NCBI GenBank assembly: GCA_018780435.1
Contig: JADMJS010000346.1
Coordinates: forward strand, 1-49,069
Direction: 5' to 3'
DNA: 49,069 nt
DNA from: Myxococcales bacterium
Lineage (GTDB): Bacteria > Myxococcota_A > UBA9042 > GCA-2863065
In this document: positions 16,101 through 25,116 of the stretch, one piece after another
How positions within the stretch are numbered: position 1 is the first letter of the stretch
Layout of the letters: each line of letters begins with the position of its first letter
Made by a program: the position numbers and the translations under genes
Notes under the pieces: model-generated
Databases searched by the model: none
Seen by the model: the letters and a program-made list of their open reading frames with translations, nothing else
What the model was told of the DNA's origin: nothing

Positions 16101-18006
16101 GGCGTCGCTCGCCACCGAAGTCTGCAACGGCATCGACGACGACTGTGACGGCAAGACCGACGGCGAGGACGACACCCTCGTGCGCCCCGCGTGCGAGAAC
16201 GAGAGCGGCGTGTGTGCCGGCGCGCTGAAGCCGGCGACCCTCTGCGTGGCCGCCCAGTGGCAACCCTGTACGGCGGCCACTTATCTGTCGCACGATCCTC
16301 GTTATCGCTCGGCGGGCGAGGTGAAGTGCGACGGGCTCGATGAAGACTGCAGCGGCGACGCCGACGAGGACTACGCCTACACGGGCGGCCAGGTCACGGT
16401 GACCGGAGAAGGCAAGGCTTGTGGGGTCGGCGCCTGCAAGGGGGGCGTGACCTACTGCAACCCAGCCGGGACTGCCCTGCTCTGCACGGGAGATGCCGGC
16501 TCGACGTTCGAGATCTGCGACGGCAAGGACAACGACTGCGACGGCAACATCGACGAGGGGGCCGAGCCGGAGCTGTGCGCAAACCAGACGGGGGTTTGTG
16601 CGGGCACGGTCAAGCCGGTGGCGCTCTGCCAGAACGGCGGTTGGCTCGACTGCGACGTCGAGGTCTACGGAGACGAGGCCGGCTACGAAGCGGATCTCGA
16701 GAGCAGCTGCGACGCGCTCGACAACGACTGCGACGGCCTCACGGACGAGGACTTCAGCGTGACCACGTTGAACGGCACCGTGGTGACGGGAGTCGGCCTC
16801 GCCTGCGGCGTCGGGGTGTGCGCGGGTGGGTTCACGGTCTGTGCGGGTGGGGGTTCGGCCATCTGCTCGACCTCGGCCAACGCGACCCAAGAGGTCTGCG
16901 ACGGTGTGGACAACGACTGTGATGGGTTGACCGACGCGAACGACCCGACGCTCATCACGACCGTCGCGTGCGAGAAGACGTTCGGCGAGTGCGCTGGCGT
17001 GACGAAGCCGCCGGCCCTCTGCGAGAACGGGGTCTGGGCCGCCTGCACGCCGGAGACCTACTCGGCCGTGTCCGGCAGCGTCGAATCCGGGGTCGAGGTG
17101 ACCTGCGACGGTAAAGACAACGACTGCGATGGCGGCACGGATGAGGACTTCGTCTTGACGACCCTGCCCGGTACGGTGGTCGCGGGTGTCGGCAAGGCGT
17201 GCGGCGTTGGCCCGTGCGCGGGCGGCGTGACGGAGTGCAACGTCACGCGAACGGCGACGATATGCCCTACGGAAGCGAACGCCGCGGATACGGAGATCTG
17301 GTACGACGGCACCGATCAGCGATGTGACGGCGGCACGGACCACGACCAAGATGGCGACGGCGTGAACGCCCCGAGCTACCCCGGGGGGGCCGACTGTGAC
17401 GACACCAACGCGACCATCGGCGCGGGGTCGCCGGAGCTCCGCGACGGCATCGACAACGACTGTGACGGCTTCTGTGACGAGGGCTTCATCGCCGCCGGTA
17501 GCCTCGTCATCTCGGAGTTCATGCCGAATCCCGGGATTCCGACGGATCTCAATGGCGAGTGGTTCGAGGTCTACAACCCGGGCACAGTCCCAGTGTCCAT
17601 GTGCAGCGGCTGGACCCTATCGGACAACGCCGCGTCGCACGTGGTCGCGAGTACGGTCGTCGTGCCCGCGAAGGGGTACGCCGTCTTCACCGCGCGTGCG
17701 GACTCGGCCGTCAATGGCGGGATCGAGAGTGATTACGCGTACAACTACGTCCTCCAGCTCTCGAACTCGAGCGACAACATCACGCTCCGGTTCAACGACG
17801 GCAGTGGCCCGGTGACGGTCGACGTAGTGACCTACGCGACCGGCAGCGGCTGGCTCGTAAGCAACGGGATCTCCACGCAATTGAAGCCCGATCAGCTCAC
17901 CAGCACGGCCAATGACACCGCGTCCAACTGGTGTGCCGCCTCGGCCGCACCGACCTATGGAACGACGGACCAGGGCACCCCGGGGGCCGAGACCATCTGT
18001 CCCTGA
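13108..18006 (+). CDS. Giant MopE-repeat lipoprotein with C-terminal lamin-tail domain
   Basis: This 1632-aa product has a hydrophobic segment LARAIVAIALAVGC ending in a lipobox-like Cys near residue 51. The ATG at 13108 gives an unusually long n-region, so a TTG at 13177 is an alternative start. Residues about 90-420 are Cys-rich. Then come about 15 canonical and two degenerate CDGxDNDCDGxxDEDF units, arranged mostly as alternating DEDF-type and ADDPSL-type pairs in modules of about 135 residues. This Asp-dense motif is the MopE/putative metal-binding type; many copies look like calcium-binding loops. Residues about 1465-1632 form a lamin-tail domain (LVISEFMPNP, GEWFEVYNPG). A secreted or surface adhesin or metal-binding role is likely. 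Confidence 0.82.
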   Translation: MSGGRPVLSLPTESAETATSETTLTTRPAAFDHLGPWLARAIVAIALAVGCSDPDGSTTAGGADTPEAPDDTPEPPDTSHDATTDAAGDTQSGVLSCTGEPNGRPCHHPLACVTTAVCQSEQCVPDMGDIPVPDGVCESLGCDGDTLLAKPRPEGESCQGADLCIATATCDGAGNCVGLPTDIAADCQAVDEALDALVNEGKTPPSCVRSVACNPANGRCEPNGWSGEGAWCERAFTTDAAGIPKIPVTELNLCNTGTCGPATSQGAPAGATECTAGPAVVCPPINDGCKVGECDPDTGTCFNYKPIAEGEKCNDKSACTTQDRCDIKGACIGIPFDDGLPEGDCAKKSCSTIAGKPVYGLANESKACTPADPCLLTGTCSQGTCIASPKVCDDFDPCTEDQCEPGVGCQYDPVDLGDGAVEVLCDGKDDDCDGQTDEDFTTTTPDGATVKGLGQPCGTGACANGATVCTETGVGCSTAGSATAEVCNGLDDDCDGLTDALDPSLNAEPCEKSAGVCLGTSKALALCQGGVWAPCSGPEYGDDYAESGESACDELDNDCDGETDEDYSYVSPGGILSALGGACGDGSCAGGVTICAADGSAAVCSSDGGLADEICDGLDNDCDGSTDVADSSLVLPGCELSGGVCGQRVKAPTACVAGKWQACDADDYGAEWQVNVELACDGQDNDCDGSTDEDFTLVNPDATLVQGAGQPCGLGACAGGVTACADGGATLACSTFALAGAEVCNSQDDDCDGVVDADDPSLVIIPCENVAGVCAGAVRPAASCSGGSWAPCADAVYSTAGMQQGAETSCDGKDNDCDGKTDEDFSTTLPDGTVVSGVGTPCGTGLCTGGVLLCAADAVSAVCTTASAAASEVCNGADDDCDGLVDAADDNLVRVPCEKQDGLCAGTLKPSALCTGGSWAVCSSDVYAAQVPGYGATKEPLCDGEDDDCDGAVDEDFTLPMPNGATVVGAGKSCGTGACAGGVTACGADSESLVCPTSASLATEVCNGIDDDCDGKTDGEDDTLVRPACENESGVCAGALKPATLCVAAQWQPCTAATYLSHDPRYRSAGEVKCDGLDEDCSGDADEDYAYTGGQVTVTGEGKACGVGACKGGVTYCNPAGTALLCTGDAGSTFEICDGKDNDCDGNIDEGAEPELCANQTGVCAGTVKPVALCQNGGWLDCDVEVYGDEAGYEADLESSCDALDNDCDGLTDEDFSVTTLNGTVVTGVGLACGVGVCAGGFTVCAGGGSAICSTSANATQEVCDGVDNDCDGLTDANDPTLITTVACEKTFGECAGVTKPPALCENGVWAACTPETYSAVSGSVESGVEVTCDGKDNDCDGGTDEDFVLTTLPGTVVAGVGKACGVGPCAGGVTECNVTRTATICPTEANAADTEIWYDGTDQRCDGGTDHDQDGDGVNAPSYPGGADCDDTNATIGAGSPELRDGIDNDCDGFCDEGFIAAGSLVISEFMPNPGIPTDLNGEWFEVYNPGTVPVSMCSGWTLSDNAASHVVASTVVVPAKGYAVFTARADSAVNGGIESDYAYNYVLQLSNSSDNITLRFNDGSGPVTVDVVTYATGSGWLVSNGISTQLKPDQLTSTANDTASNWCAASAAPTYGTTDQGTPGAETICP

Positions 18007-18040
18007 GCCACGCTCGAGAACGAACGCGGTGGCGGGCGGC

Positions 18041-18802
18041 CTACTTCCGCCGCAAGACGCTGGCGCCGTAGGCCGCGATCGCGGCGCGTACCTCGGGGCT
18101 GCGCCAGACCTCCCACACCGGGTCGGGGCCGGCCGCGCGGGCGGCTTGGATACGGGCGAGGCCCGGGGCGCGCAGGCCACGTTTGGTCGCGGCGTAGGTC
18201 GCTCGTGGCGCGGCGGCCAAAGTGCCCGCGAGCGCGACCGCGTGGTCGACCAGGGCGTTGGGCGCGACCACGTCGTCGATGAGTCCGAGCGCGAGCGCCT
18301 CGGCGGCGTCGACCGTGTCACCCCGAAAGAGCAATCGGGCGAGGTGAGGGCCGGCCCACGCGTGTCGGACGATCTCGAGCGCGGACGCGGGGAAGGGGAC
18401 GCCGACCTTGATCTCGGGCAGGCCGATGCGGGCGGGCCCCTCCGCCATGAGTCGGAAGTCGGCGGCCGCGGCGATCACGGCGCCGCCCGCGACGGCGTGC
18501 CCGCTCAGCGCGGCAACGAGCGGGCCCGGTGCTGCGAAGAGCGTAGTCATGGTGTCGTCGAAGGCCTCGGCGAAGGTGAGCGCCTGCGGCTCATCCAAGG
18601 TCAGAACGTAGGCGAGGTCGAGGCCGGCCGAGAAGAAGCGCTCAGAGCCCGTGAGCACGATGGCGCGGGCATCTTGGGCTTCGGTGACCGCACGACCGAG
18701 GGCCAGCAGGAGATTGAGGTCGAGCGCATTGGCGGGCGGACGGGCGAGCGTCAGGAGCGCGACGTCGCCGCGGGCTTCGGTGGTGACCGGAGAGTTAGAC
18801 AA
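18041..18802 (-). CDS. Enoyl-CoA hydratase/isomerase (crotonase) family protein
   Basis: This 253-aa protein has the crotonase fold. The oxyanion-hole segments RFFSAGLDLA (residues 56-64) and LSGHAVAGGAV (99-109) are present, as is IGLPEIKVG with Glu130 at the position of the second catalytic glutamate. The position of the first catalytic glutamate (GGCEL in classic hydratases) is Ala here (GGAVI), so it may be an isomerase, hydrolase or other crotonase activity. Start is TTG 18802. It is convergent with the MopE gene (35 nt gap) and upstream of no obvious partner. Confidence 0.85.
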   Translation of the reverse strand: MSNSPVTTEARGDVALLTLARPPANALDLNLLLALGRAVTEAQDARAIVLTGSERFFSAGLDLAYVLTLDEPQALTFAEAFDDTMTTLFAAPGPLVAALSGHAVAGGAVIAAAADFRLMAEGPARIGLPEIKVGVPFPASALEIVRHAWAGPHLARLLFRGDTVDAAEALALGLIDDVVAPNALVDHAVALAGTLAAAPRATYAATKRGLRAPGLARIQAARAAGPDPVWEVWRSPEVRAAIAAYGASVLRRK

Positions 18803-18891
18803 ACGAGGCCTCGATTAAGTGGTCACAGGGCCATGGTGCGTCGGCGAGGTTGGGCGACCCGTCCTACACGCCTCGCCATTCGGCGACAGGA

Positions 18892-21800
18892 TCACTGCGA
18901 CATGACGTAGCTGTTGCCCGTCGACATCTCGTACTTGAGGAGCCCGTGTTTGATCACCAAGTAGATGTGGTCGTTGTTCACGGGGTCCATCGCGACCGCG
19001 CCGTAGCCCATGTAGTTGGCGTTGTCGATGGCGCCGTGGGCGCCGGTCTCCCAGGGTGGGGCGCTCTCGATCATCTCGCCGGGTGCGGTGAGGAACAACG
19101 ATTGGCGCTTGCCGGTGACCAGATTAACCGCGGTGACCGAGTACGACTGCACCCCGCCCCCCGTGATCATGAGGTTTCGCGTCGGATCCCAGAACATGGT
19201 GCTTTGACCGGGGGTCGAATCCACTGAGCCCGCCGGGTTGGCGATGACCGTTCGTTTGCCGTTGGCGATGTCGACGGAGAGGAAGACCTTGCCGATCTGC
19301 AGCGTGGCATAGAGCTTGCCCGCGTGTACGGTGAAGCCTTCGAGGTTCGAGTACTGCGGAGACGCGCCGGTGCCGACCGTGCCCATCGTGCCGTTCCAGC
19401 GAGAGATCACAGTGCAGGTGGACCCGTCGGGGGCGATCTTGGCGATGCCGTTGCCCTCGGCGTTGTCGTTGCGGAAGCCCAAGTAGAAGCTGCCGTCCGG
19501 ACCCATCGCGAAGGCGTGGTCCTCAAGCTGAACCGGGATGAAGCCGCCGTGGAACGTCGACTTCGGTCGAGTGGAATAACACTGTCCATGAACGGGTGCG
19601 CCTACAGCGCCCTCGAGCGCCTGTTTCCAGACCAGGCTTCGAGCGCCCGTGTCCGGGTCGACCTGCGTGATCTCCTTGTTGCCGCCGAAGCTCCCCCAGA
19701 CGTAGAGCTTGCCGTCCGCACCCTGCTCGAGGTCCCACGCGCCCGGCAGCGTCGTCGGTTCGAAGAGCTGTACGCCCACGGACCGCTGGGATTCGTAGCC
19801 GCTGCCATACATCTCGTAGGTCGACTCCGGCGTCGGGAAGCGCCCACTGACAATACGCCGCGCGCCCGTCTTGATGTTGTACCCAACCACCATGCCCGCT
19901 CCCTGATAGTTGGGATCGGTGACGTGTTTGGTGGCGAAGATCTCGCCATGAGCGGGTGAATAGACGCCGCCACCGTTGAAGCTGTGCTCGAGGTGAAGGA
20001 AGTGGGGCCCTTCGCCCATGGTCCATCCGTCTGCCCACGACGCGTCCTGCGGCTGGCAGGCCTGGTTGCCACCCATGTCATACGAGGTGATGTCGTTCAG
20101 GGTCGCTGCCTGTCGACGGCATCGGCAGTCGACTTCGAGTGCGGTCTTGTAGGTGACGAAGTCGATGAAGCTGCAGCCGCGGTGATACATCGGCGACGCC
20201 TTGTCGCTCAGCGAGGTCGTGCAGACGGGGTCCGCCGAGTTCGCCTGATCCTGGTAGTAGCAAATCTCGCCATTGGCGCACTCCGTGACCACGGGGCCAT
20301 TCGGGTTGCCGCAGGAGTCGACCTTCTTGGTCCCGCTAGGCTCGTATAGGAAGTGTTTGCCGAAACACACGACGTCATCGGTTGGCACACACGCGCAAGA
20401 CGCCGTGCCGGGAGTGGGCTCAGCACAGCGCTTGCCATTGGCGCAGGTCGAGAACACGCCGAGATCGTCGCCGCACCCGTTGGTCAGCAGCACGGTCAGC
20501 GGGTCGGCCGGGTCGCAGACCCGCAACTTCTCGTCGGCGCAGGTCTCGAGAGCGACACACTTGGCGACGCCGCTGCTGTCATCGCAGCTCGCCACGCCGC
20601 ACGGGAAGGTGTTTCCGGTCAGCTCGCCGCACCCATCGACCCAATAGACATTACCGGGGTCCTCGTCGTTACAGACGGTCGCGACGTCACCGCCGCACAC
20701 GTCGGTCGGCGCGCAGGTGGGCTCGCCCGAAACGTCGCTGCACGCGTACCCGTTGCCACAAGGCAAGGTGCTCGCCTTCACCTGACCGCAGCCGTCGAGC
20801 CACTTGATCACGGACAGGTCAGCGGGATCGCAGAACTTCTCGGAGGGCCCAGCGCACGGGTTCGCGTCCACGCAGTAGGGGGTACCGCCACTCTCGTCGC
20901 ACTTGAAGCCGGCCCCGCACGGGAGGGTCGCCCCCGTAAAGGCACCGCAGTGGTCCTTCCAGTAGAGGTTCTCGAGGTCGTCCGGGTTGCACGCGAGCTC
21001 GGCGTTGCCGCCGCACGGGTCGGAGTTCACACAGACGGGGGAGCCCGACGCGTCGTCACAAACGAAGCCGCTGCCACAGGGGATCGTAGAGCCGGTGAGG
21101 TGGCCGCAGGAGTTCTCCCAATAGATGTTGTTCGTATCATCGGGGTTGCAGACTTTCGTTGTATTGCCGCCACAGCCCAGTTCCACCGTGCAGGCCGCCG
21201 AGCCGCTGAGGTCATTGCACACGGACGTCCCGCCGCACGGGAAGCTCGCCCCTGTCGGCTGGCCGCACTCGTCCTCCCAGAAGACCTTGGAGACGTCGAG
21301 GGGATCACACACCTTGACCGCGTTTCCCCCGCACGGATCAACTGGGACGACGCACTCGGCCGTGCCGCTCGACGCCTCACACGTCGACGCCGCGCCGCAA
21401 GGCAGTGAGTTCCCGTTGGCCTGTCCGCAATGATCGAGCCAGAACACGCGGGTGAGGTCGCTCGGATCGCACACCGTGGTCGCGTTGCCAGCACAGGACG
21501 GCGCGAGTGAACACGTGGCGGACCCGTCGCTATCATCGCAGATCGATGTCGCACCACACTTGGACGCGACCTTGAACGGGACGCCGCAGAGGTCCTTGAA
21601 GTAGGTGGCATACGGATCATCGTCGACGCAGACAGTGCCTGCCGTCCCCTTGCACGGGTCCGGCGGCGCCTTGCAGGCCACGTAGGGGCCGGTGTCGTCG
21701 CAGTAGCCGCCCTCACCGGCGCAAGGCGTCGTGGTGGCAGCCGGCTTGCCGCAATGGTCGAGCCAACTGATGACGCCGGGTTTGGCGGGATCACAATACT

Positions 21801-23265
21801 TGGTCTTGGCGCCACCGCAGGCCTGGTTGGTGACGTCGATCGCGACGAGGAGCGGCTTCTCATCGCTACCGAGGAGGTACGGGTCGGCCGAGGTCAATAC
21901 GCCGTCCGCCGGCATATCGGCATGGAGGGCGACCCACACGGTCTCAACGGGACCCAGAAAACGCGTGAGGTCCACGTCGAGCCCGAGCTTCGGGCTGGTC
22001 ACGACCGCTTCCGACCCGAGGAGGTCACCGGGTGCGCCCGAATTGTCCTCGTAGACCGCGACCCACGCCGGGAGCTCATCGACGTCGATGGAGTCGATCT
22101 TGATCTTGTAGCCCCAACTCACGAGCGTCTGGTCGGCGACGACAAGGGCGTTGTCCGGTGGAACGGTCGCGAGGAAGGACACGAGGACAGGCTCCCCGGC
22201 CGCGTTCTTAATGGGCGCGTCGAGGTCGGGCTCGTTGCCGTCGGCGGCGTAGAGCGCGCCCGTGAGCGCGACGGCCGTCCACGATGGGGGAAGGTCGACG
22301 GAGATCGTGTACTCGGCCGGGCCCTTCTGCCAAATACGCTCGGACCCAAGGACATCGCCCGCTGCGTTCTTGATGACGAGGTACTTCGGGAACGATGCGA
22401 CCGTGACTTGTGCCAGGAGTTTCGGGGGCTTGCTGGTGATCGTCTGATCCGCGATGACGACGGTGTTCTCGTCAGCGGGAGCGGAGACCGTGAACGTCAC
22501 CGAGATCGGCTTGCCCGAGGCGTCCATCACGGGCGCCTCGAGATCTGGCTGAGTCCCGTCAGCGCCGACGAGTGAGCCGGTCAACTCCGCTGTGGTCCAG
22601 CCGTCGGGCAGGTCTACGGAGACCTGATAGTCGGCCGGCCCGTACTGCCAGATGCGCTCGGACCCAATGACGGTCCCCGTCGCGTCCTTGATGACGAGGT
22701 ACTTCGGGAACGACGCCACCGTGACCTGCGCCGACACCTTCGGAGGCTTGGTGCTGATGGTCTGGTCCGCGATGACGACGAGGTTGGTTTCGAGAGGCGG
22801 GAGGTTCGCCAACGCAACGGTAGCCGAGACCAGCGCGCCAGCGGCGCTCCGCATGGCGGGATCGTCACCGCTCGTCGCGCTCGGCGAGGTCCCGGTGAAG
22901 GCGCCGTCGTGAGGGTCGTCCACGTGAACGGAGAGGTGCACCCGGTCACCCGTGAGAGGAGAGTTCAGGGTCACGTTCAGGTTCCGCTTCTCGCCCTTGG
23001 CGACCGCTATCGCTGCAAGCGGCGGCGTGACCGGGTTCCCGTCCGACCCGACGTCCCACACGACGAGCCAACCGTCTGCGCTCACGGACACTCGCTCGAC
23101 CGTGAGCCGACTCCGATCCACGACGGCATCGCCGGCGAAGTCGAGGCCCGCGATGGCGCCAACGTCGGTGGATGAGTCAGCGGGCGCCTCGTCGCTTTCG
23201 CAGCTCGAAAGGCCAAGGGTTGCGATGCAATAGGCGAGGCAGGTGATAGTTCGTCGAATCGTCAT
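18892..23265 (-). CDS. Large lipoprotein: four DUF7282-like domains, Cys-rich repeats, propeller-like C-terminus
   Basis: This 1457-aa protein has a signal peptide ending in lipobox GLSSC at about residue 22. Residues about 40-490 are four related domains resembling DUF7282; the second and third are near copies (VTVASFPKYLVIK, GSERIWQ). Residues about 490-1010 are about ten tandem units of roughly 50 residues, each with six cysteines (CGGNAxxVCDPxD...W..xCG...PCG...C...SG...C). The C-terminal approximately 440 residues contain repeated blade-like motifs (GYNIKTGARRIV, ITQVDPDTGARSLV, VNLVTGKRQSLF) suggesting a beta-propeller. ATG 23265 is only 1-2 nt from AGGAG, unusually close. Surface adhesion or ligand binding is inferred. 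Confidence 0.78.
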   Translation of the reverse strand: MTIRRTITCLAYCIATLGLSSCESDEAPADSSTDVGAIAGLDFAGDAVVDRSRLTVERVSVSADGWLVVWDVGSDGNPVTPPLAAIAVAKGEKRNLNVTLNSPLTGDRVHLSVHVDDPHDGAFTGTSPSATSGDDPAMRSAAGALVSATVALANLPPLETNLVVIADQTISTKPPKVSAQVTVASFPKYLVIKDATGTVIGSERIWQYGPADYQVSVDLPDGWTTAELTGSLVGADGTQPDLEAPVMDASGKPISVTFTVSAPADENTVVIADQTITSKPPKLLAQVTVASFPKYLVIKNAAGDVLGSERIWQKGPAEYTISVDLPPSWTAVALTGALYAADGNEPDLDAPIKNAAGEPVLVSFLATVPPDNALVVADQTLVSWGYKIKIDSIDVDELPAWVAVYEDNSGAPGDLLGSEAVVTSPKLGLDVDLTRFLGPVETVWVALHADMPADGVLTSADPYLLGSDEKPLLVAIDVTNQACGGAKTKYCDPAKPGVISWLDHCGKPAATTTPCAGEGGYCDDTGPYVACKAPPDPCKGTAGTVCVDDDPYATYFKDLCGVPFKVASKCGATSICDDSDGSATCSLAPSCAGNATTVCDPSDLTRVFWLDHCGQANGNSLPCGAASTCEASSGTAECVVPVDPCGGNAVKVCDPLDVSKVFWEDECGQPTGASFPCGGTSVCNDLSGSAACTVELGCGGNTTKVCNPDDTNNIYWENSCGHLTGSTIPCGSGFVCDDASGSPVCVNSDPCGGNAELACNPDDLENLYWKDHCGAFTGATLPCGAGFKCDESGGTPYCVDANPCAGPSEKFCDPADLSVIKWLDGCGQVKASTLPCGNGYACSDVSGEPTCAPTDVCGGDVATVCNDEDPGNVYWVDGCGELTGNTFPCGVASCDDSSGVAKCVALETCADEKLRVCDPADPLTVLLTNGCGDDLGVFSTCANGKRCAEPTPGTASCACVPTDDVVCFGKHFLYEPSGTKKVDSCGNPNGPVVTECANGEICYYQDQANSADPVCTTSLSDKASPMYHRGCSFIDFVTYKTALEVDCRCRRQAATLNDITSYDMGGNQACQPQDASWADGWTMGEGPHFLHLEHSFNGGGVYSPAHGEIFATKHVTDPNYQGAGMVVGYNIKTGARRIVSGRFPTPESTYEMYGSGYESQRSVGVQLFEPTTLPGAWDLEQGADGKLYVWGSFGGNKEITQVDPDTGARSLVWKQALEGAVGAPVHGQCYSTRPKSTFHGGFIPVQLEDHAFAMGPDGSFYLGFRNDNAEGNGIAKIAPDGSTCTVISRWNGTMGTVGTGASPQYSNLEGFTVHAGKLYATLQIGKVFLSVDIANGKRTVIANPAGSVDSTPGQSTMFWDPTRNLMITGGGVQSYSVTAVNLVTGKRQSLFLTAPGEMIESAPPWETGAHGAIDNANYMGYGAVAMDPVNNDHIYLVIKHGLLKYEMSTGNSYVMSQ

Positions 23266-23564
23266 TCTCCTGGGTGCTGCCTACCCTAGCGGACGAGTGC
23301 ATGGATCTCCAATGTCGCCGCGTCGATTCCAGGGCTTCGGGATCGCCTTCCTGACTGCCGGCGTTGTCAGCCCCCCAAAAGGGGCACCTGGGAGGGCGCT
23401 GTTTTTCCCCCGTCGCGTGTCTTCGCGCTTCGCTGCAGGATCGGCTACAGATGCATGTAGTACGTCATGTCGTACATTTTTGTACGTTTCTGTCGTTCTA
23501 GGACATCATCCTTGCCATTATAGCGAATCGAATCGGCCGGCTCGGTCCGAGAGAAAGCGTCCTC
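23266..23564 (-). promoter_or_regulatory. Leader/promoter region with consensus TATAAT and two hairpins
   Basis: On the minus strand a perfect TATAAT lies at 23522-23517, which would give about a 240-nt leader before the large lipoprotein at 23265. No strong -35 is seen. Within the leader are CGTACA-TTTT-TGTACG (23471-23486) and GCCCC-CCAAAA-GGGGC (23370-23385). The 23450-23530 stretch is visibly AT-richer than its neighbours. The long structured leader may be regulatory, but I recognise no riboswitch family. Confidence 0.4.
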
Positions 23565-24209
23565 TTAGGGCTGGTCGATGGCGTCCAAAATGAGCGCGAC
23601 GGCCGCTTCGAGCGCGGCGACGGGCGCTCCGGGCGCCAGCGCCGCTTCGAAGGTGGACGCGACGTCGGGCGCGTGCTGCCGCAGCCAGGACGATGCGGCT
23701 CGCGTGCCTCGGTACCACTCGCGGCGCGCCTGAAACCACGTGGGTAGCAAGGCGTTCAGGAGCTCGGCTCGATAGTGTCCGGCGACGAGCGGGTCAGGGC
23801 CTTGAAGGCGCGCGATCATCTTGGGGAGCCAGACGCGGTAGGCGCCTCGATCGCCGTCCGACATGGCCGGAGGGCCGCGTGCTGCGACCTCGTTCACGCG
23901 GTCGAGGAGCCGTGCGCCAAAGCCGTCGCGGTCGAAGAGCAGCACGCTCGATTGCAGCCGCAACAGACCAGCGTCGGTCTCGGGGTCGAGGCTCTCGGGC
24001 GCGTGGACCCACGCGTCGACCAGGATGCCGCCAAAATCATGGACGTCGCGTTGTTCGCCGGACGATGGCGCGGTCGACGCGCTCTCACACACGAGTAGCA
24101 GATCGAAGTCGCTGTCCGGGCGGTGTGTCCCCTGCGCGCGCGAGCCGTAGAGGAAGATGGTCTGCAGCGGGTGGCGAGCGCGGAGGTGGTCTATGAGCGT
24201 GTCGAGCAT
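23565..24209 (-). CDS. Nucleotidyltransferase-domain protein (MNT-like) with helical C-terminus
   Basis: This 214-aa protein starts at ATG 24209, 8 nt downstream of the previous stop. The pol-beta-type nucleotidyltransferase motif is clear: IFLYGSRAQGTHRPDSDFDL at residues 18-37, with GSRAQG and the DxD of DSDFD as metal ligands, and a later VDAWV strand that supplies the third acid. The C-terminal half is helical (HYRAELLNALLPTWFQARRE), resembling HEPN-type helices. Such enzymes transfer NMP to proteins, RNA or small molecules; some act as antitoxins of HEPN toxins. It is the last gene of the toxin-like cassette. The target is unknown. Confidence 0.82.
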   Translation of the reverse strand: MLDTLIDHLRARHPLQTIFLYGSRAQGTHRPDSDFDLLLVCESASTAPSSGEQRDVHDFGGILVDAWVHAPESLDPETDAGLLRLQSSVLLFDRDGFGARLLDRVNEVAARGPPAMSDGDRGAYRVWLPKMIARLQGPDPLVAGHYRAELLNALLPTWFQARREWYRGTRAASSWLRQHAPDVASTFEAALAPGAPVAALEAAVALILDAIDQP

Positions 24210-24216
24210 GAGCGCC

Positions 24217-25116
24217 CTATGCAGCGGCGGCGAAGCTACTGCTGGTGACGAAGTCATCCTCAAACACGGCTCGCAGTTCCTCATTCACCGAGTCGTTGGC
24301 TGCCGTCGAATCAGTCTTTCTCGGTACAGGGGGTCGTGCGAGGGCGTCGGGAATCACACGGCGTGCTGCGAGTGCCCACTTACGCGACGAGTCAACGTCG
24401 CCAAGTCGCCGGTAAACCACGGAGAGAGCCCTGCACCCTCGGAAGAGCGCGCCCGGATAACGACCGTGCTGAGTGGCGAGTGCAATGGCGTTCTCCAGTT
24501 CAATCGCAGCGGCCAAGATGTGCAGTGGACTAAGGCCTCTTGATGCCTCATCGAGGACCTTGAACGAGAGCACGACGACACGGCGGTCTGGAGAGGTGTT
24601 GTCCGACAGCGTCCCCACTTCACGCCGGGCTTCGTCGAGGGCACCCGCGTGAACCAAAGCTGTGAAATAGGACAGGTAGAAGTCCTGATGTGATTCCGGC
24701 GACGACATGGCGGCTCTCAAGAATGGGAGTGCGACTGAGTGACCACACAAGAACGTCCACGCGCGGCCGACGAGATAGGCGGTCAACGACCGACCGAGCG
24801 GCTCTTCGAGTGCCTGGGCCAGCGCTCGCAAAGATCTGCCGTCCTGATCTCGAAGTGCATACGACAGCTCGTCGATGTCTGGACTCGACGGAGAACTTTC
24901 GACCGCCGATCTACTTTCGCCGAGCCAATAGAGGTCCTTGGGGAGTTCCTCGGCGACCCACTTGCCGTCGACATCTAAGTCATACCATTGCCCCGCGAGC
25001 TGCTCACGCAGCCCGTCCAGGGAGTCCGAATCCCAGCCCTCCTTGGCCGCTCGCGCGAACAGCTCCACGACACCTTCGGCGTAATGCCTGGTCGCGGGCT
25101 GAAACGTCGCCGTCAT
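24217..25116 (-). CDS. TPR-like protein coupled to the Tse2-like toxin, candidate immunity or antitoxin
   Basis: This is a 299-aa cytosolic protein. ATG 25116 is chosen because GGAGG sits about 8 nt upstream and the codon overlaps the TGA of the upstream toxin-like gene (ATGA). Residues about 60-250 are helical with short TPR-like pairs (FLRAAMSSPESHQDFYLSYF, ALVHAGALDEARREVGTL, ALSVVYRRLGDVDSSRKWAL). I do not recognise a family. Its strict coupling to a predicted toxin suggests it neutralises or chaperones it. It is much larger than the small Tsi2 immunity protein of Pseudomonas, so the mode would differ. Confidence 0.7.
   Translation of the reverse strand: MTATFQPATRHYAEGVVELFARAAKEGWDSDSLDGLREQLAGQWYDLDVDGKWVAEELPKDLYWLGESRSAVESSPSSPDIDELSYALRDQDGRSLRALAQALEEPLGRSLTAYLVGRAWTFLCGHSVALPFLRAAMSSPESHQDFYLSYFTALVHAGALDEARREVGTLSDNTSPDRRVVVLSFKVLDEASRGLSPLHILAAAIELENAIALATQHGRYPGALFRGCRALSVVYRRLGDVDSSRKWALAARRVIPDALARPPVPRKTDSTAANDSVNEELRAVFEDDFVTSSSFAAAA

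Noticed and set aside
14380..17480. Regular repeats that could be mistaken for CRISPR or satellite DNA
   Set aside because: The period is coding (CDGxDNDCDG units in frame), repeats vary at synonymous sites, and there are no unique equal-length spacers.
23266..23564. Known riboswitch (for example cyclic di-GMP type) in the lipoprotein leader
   Set aside because: Hairpins are present, but the conserved core sequences of the classes I know are absent.
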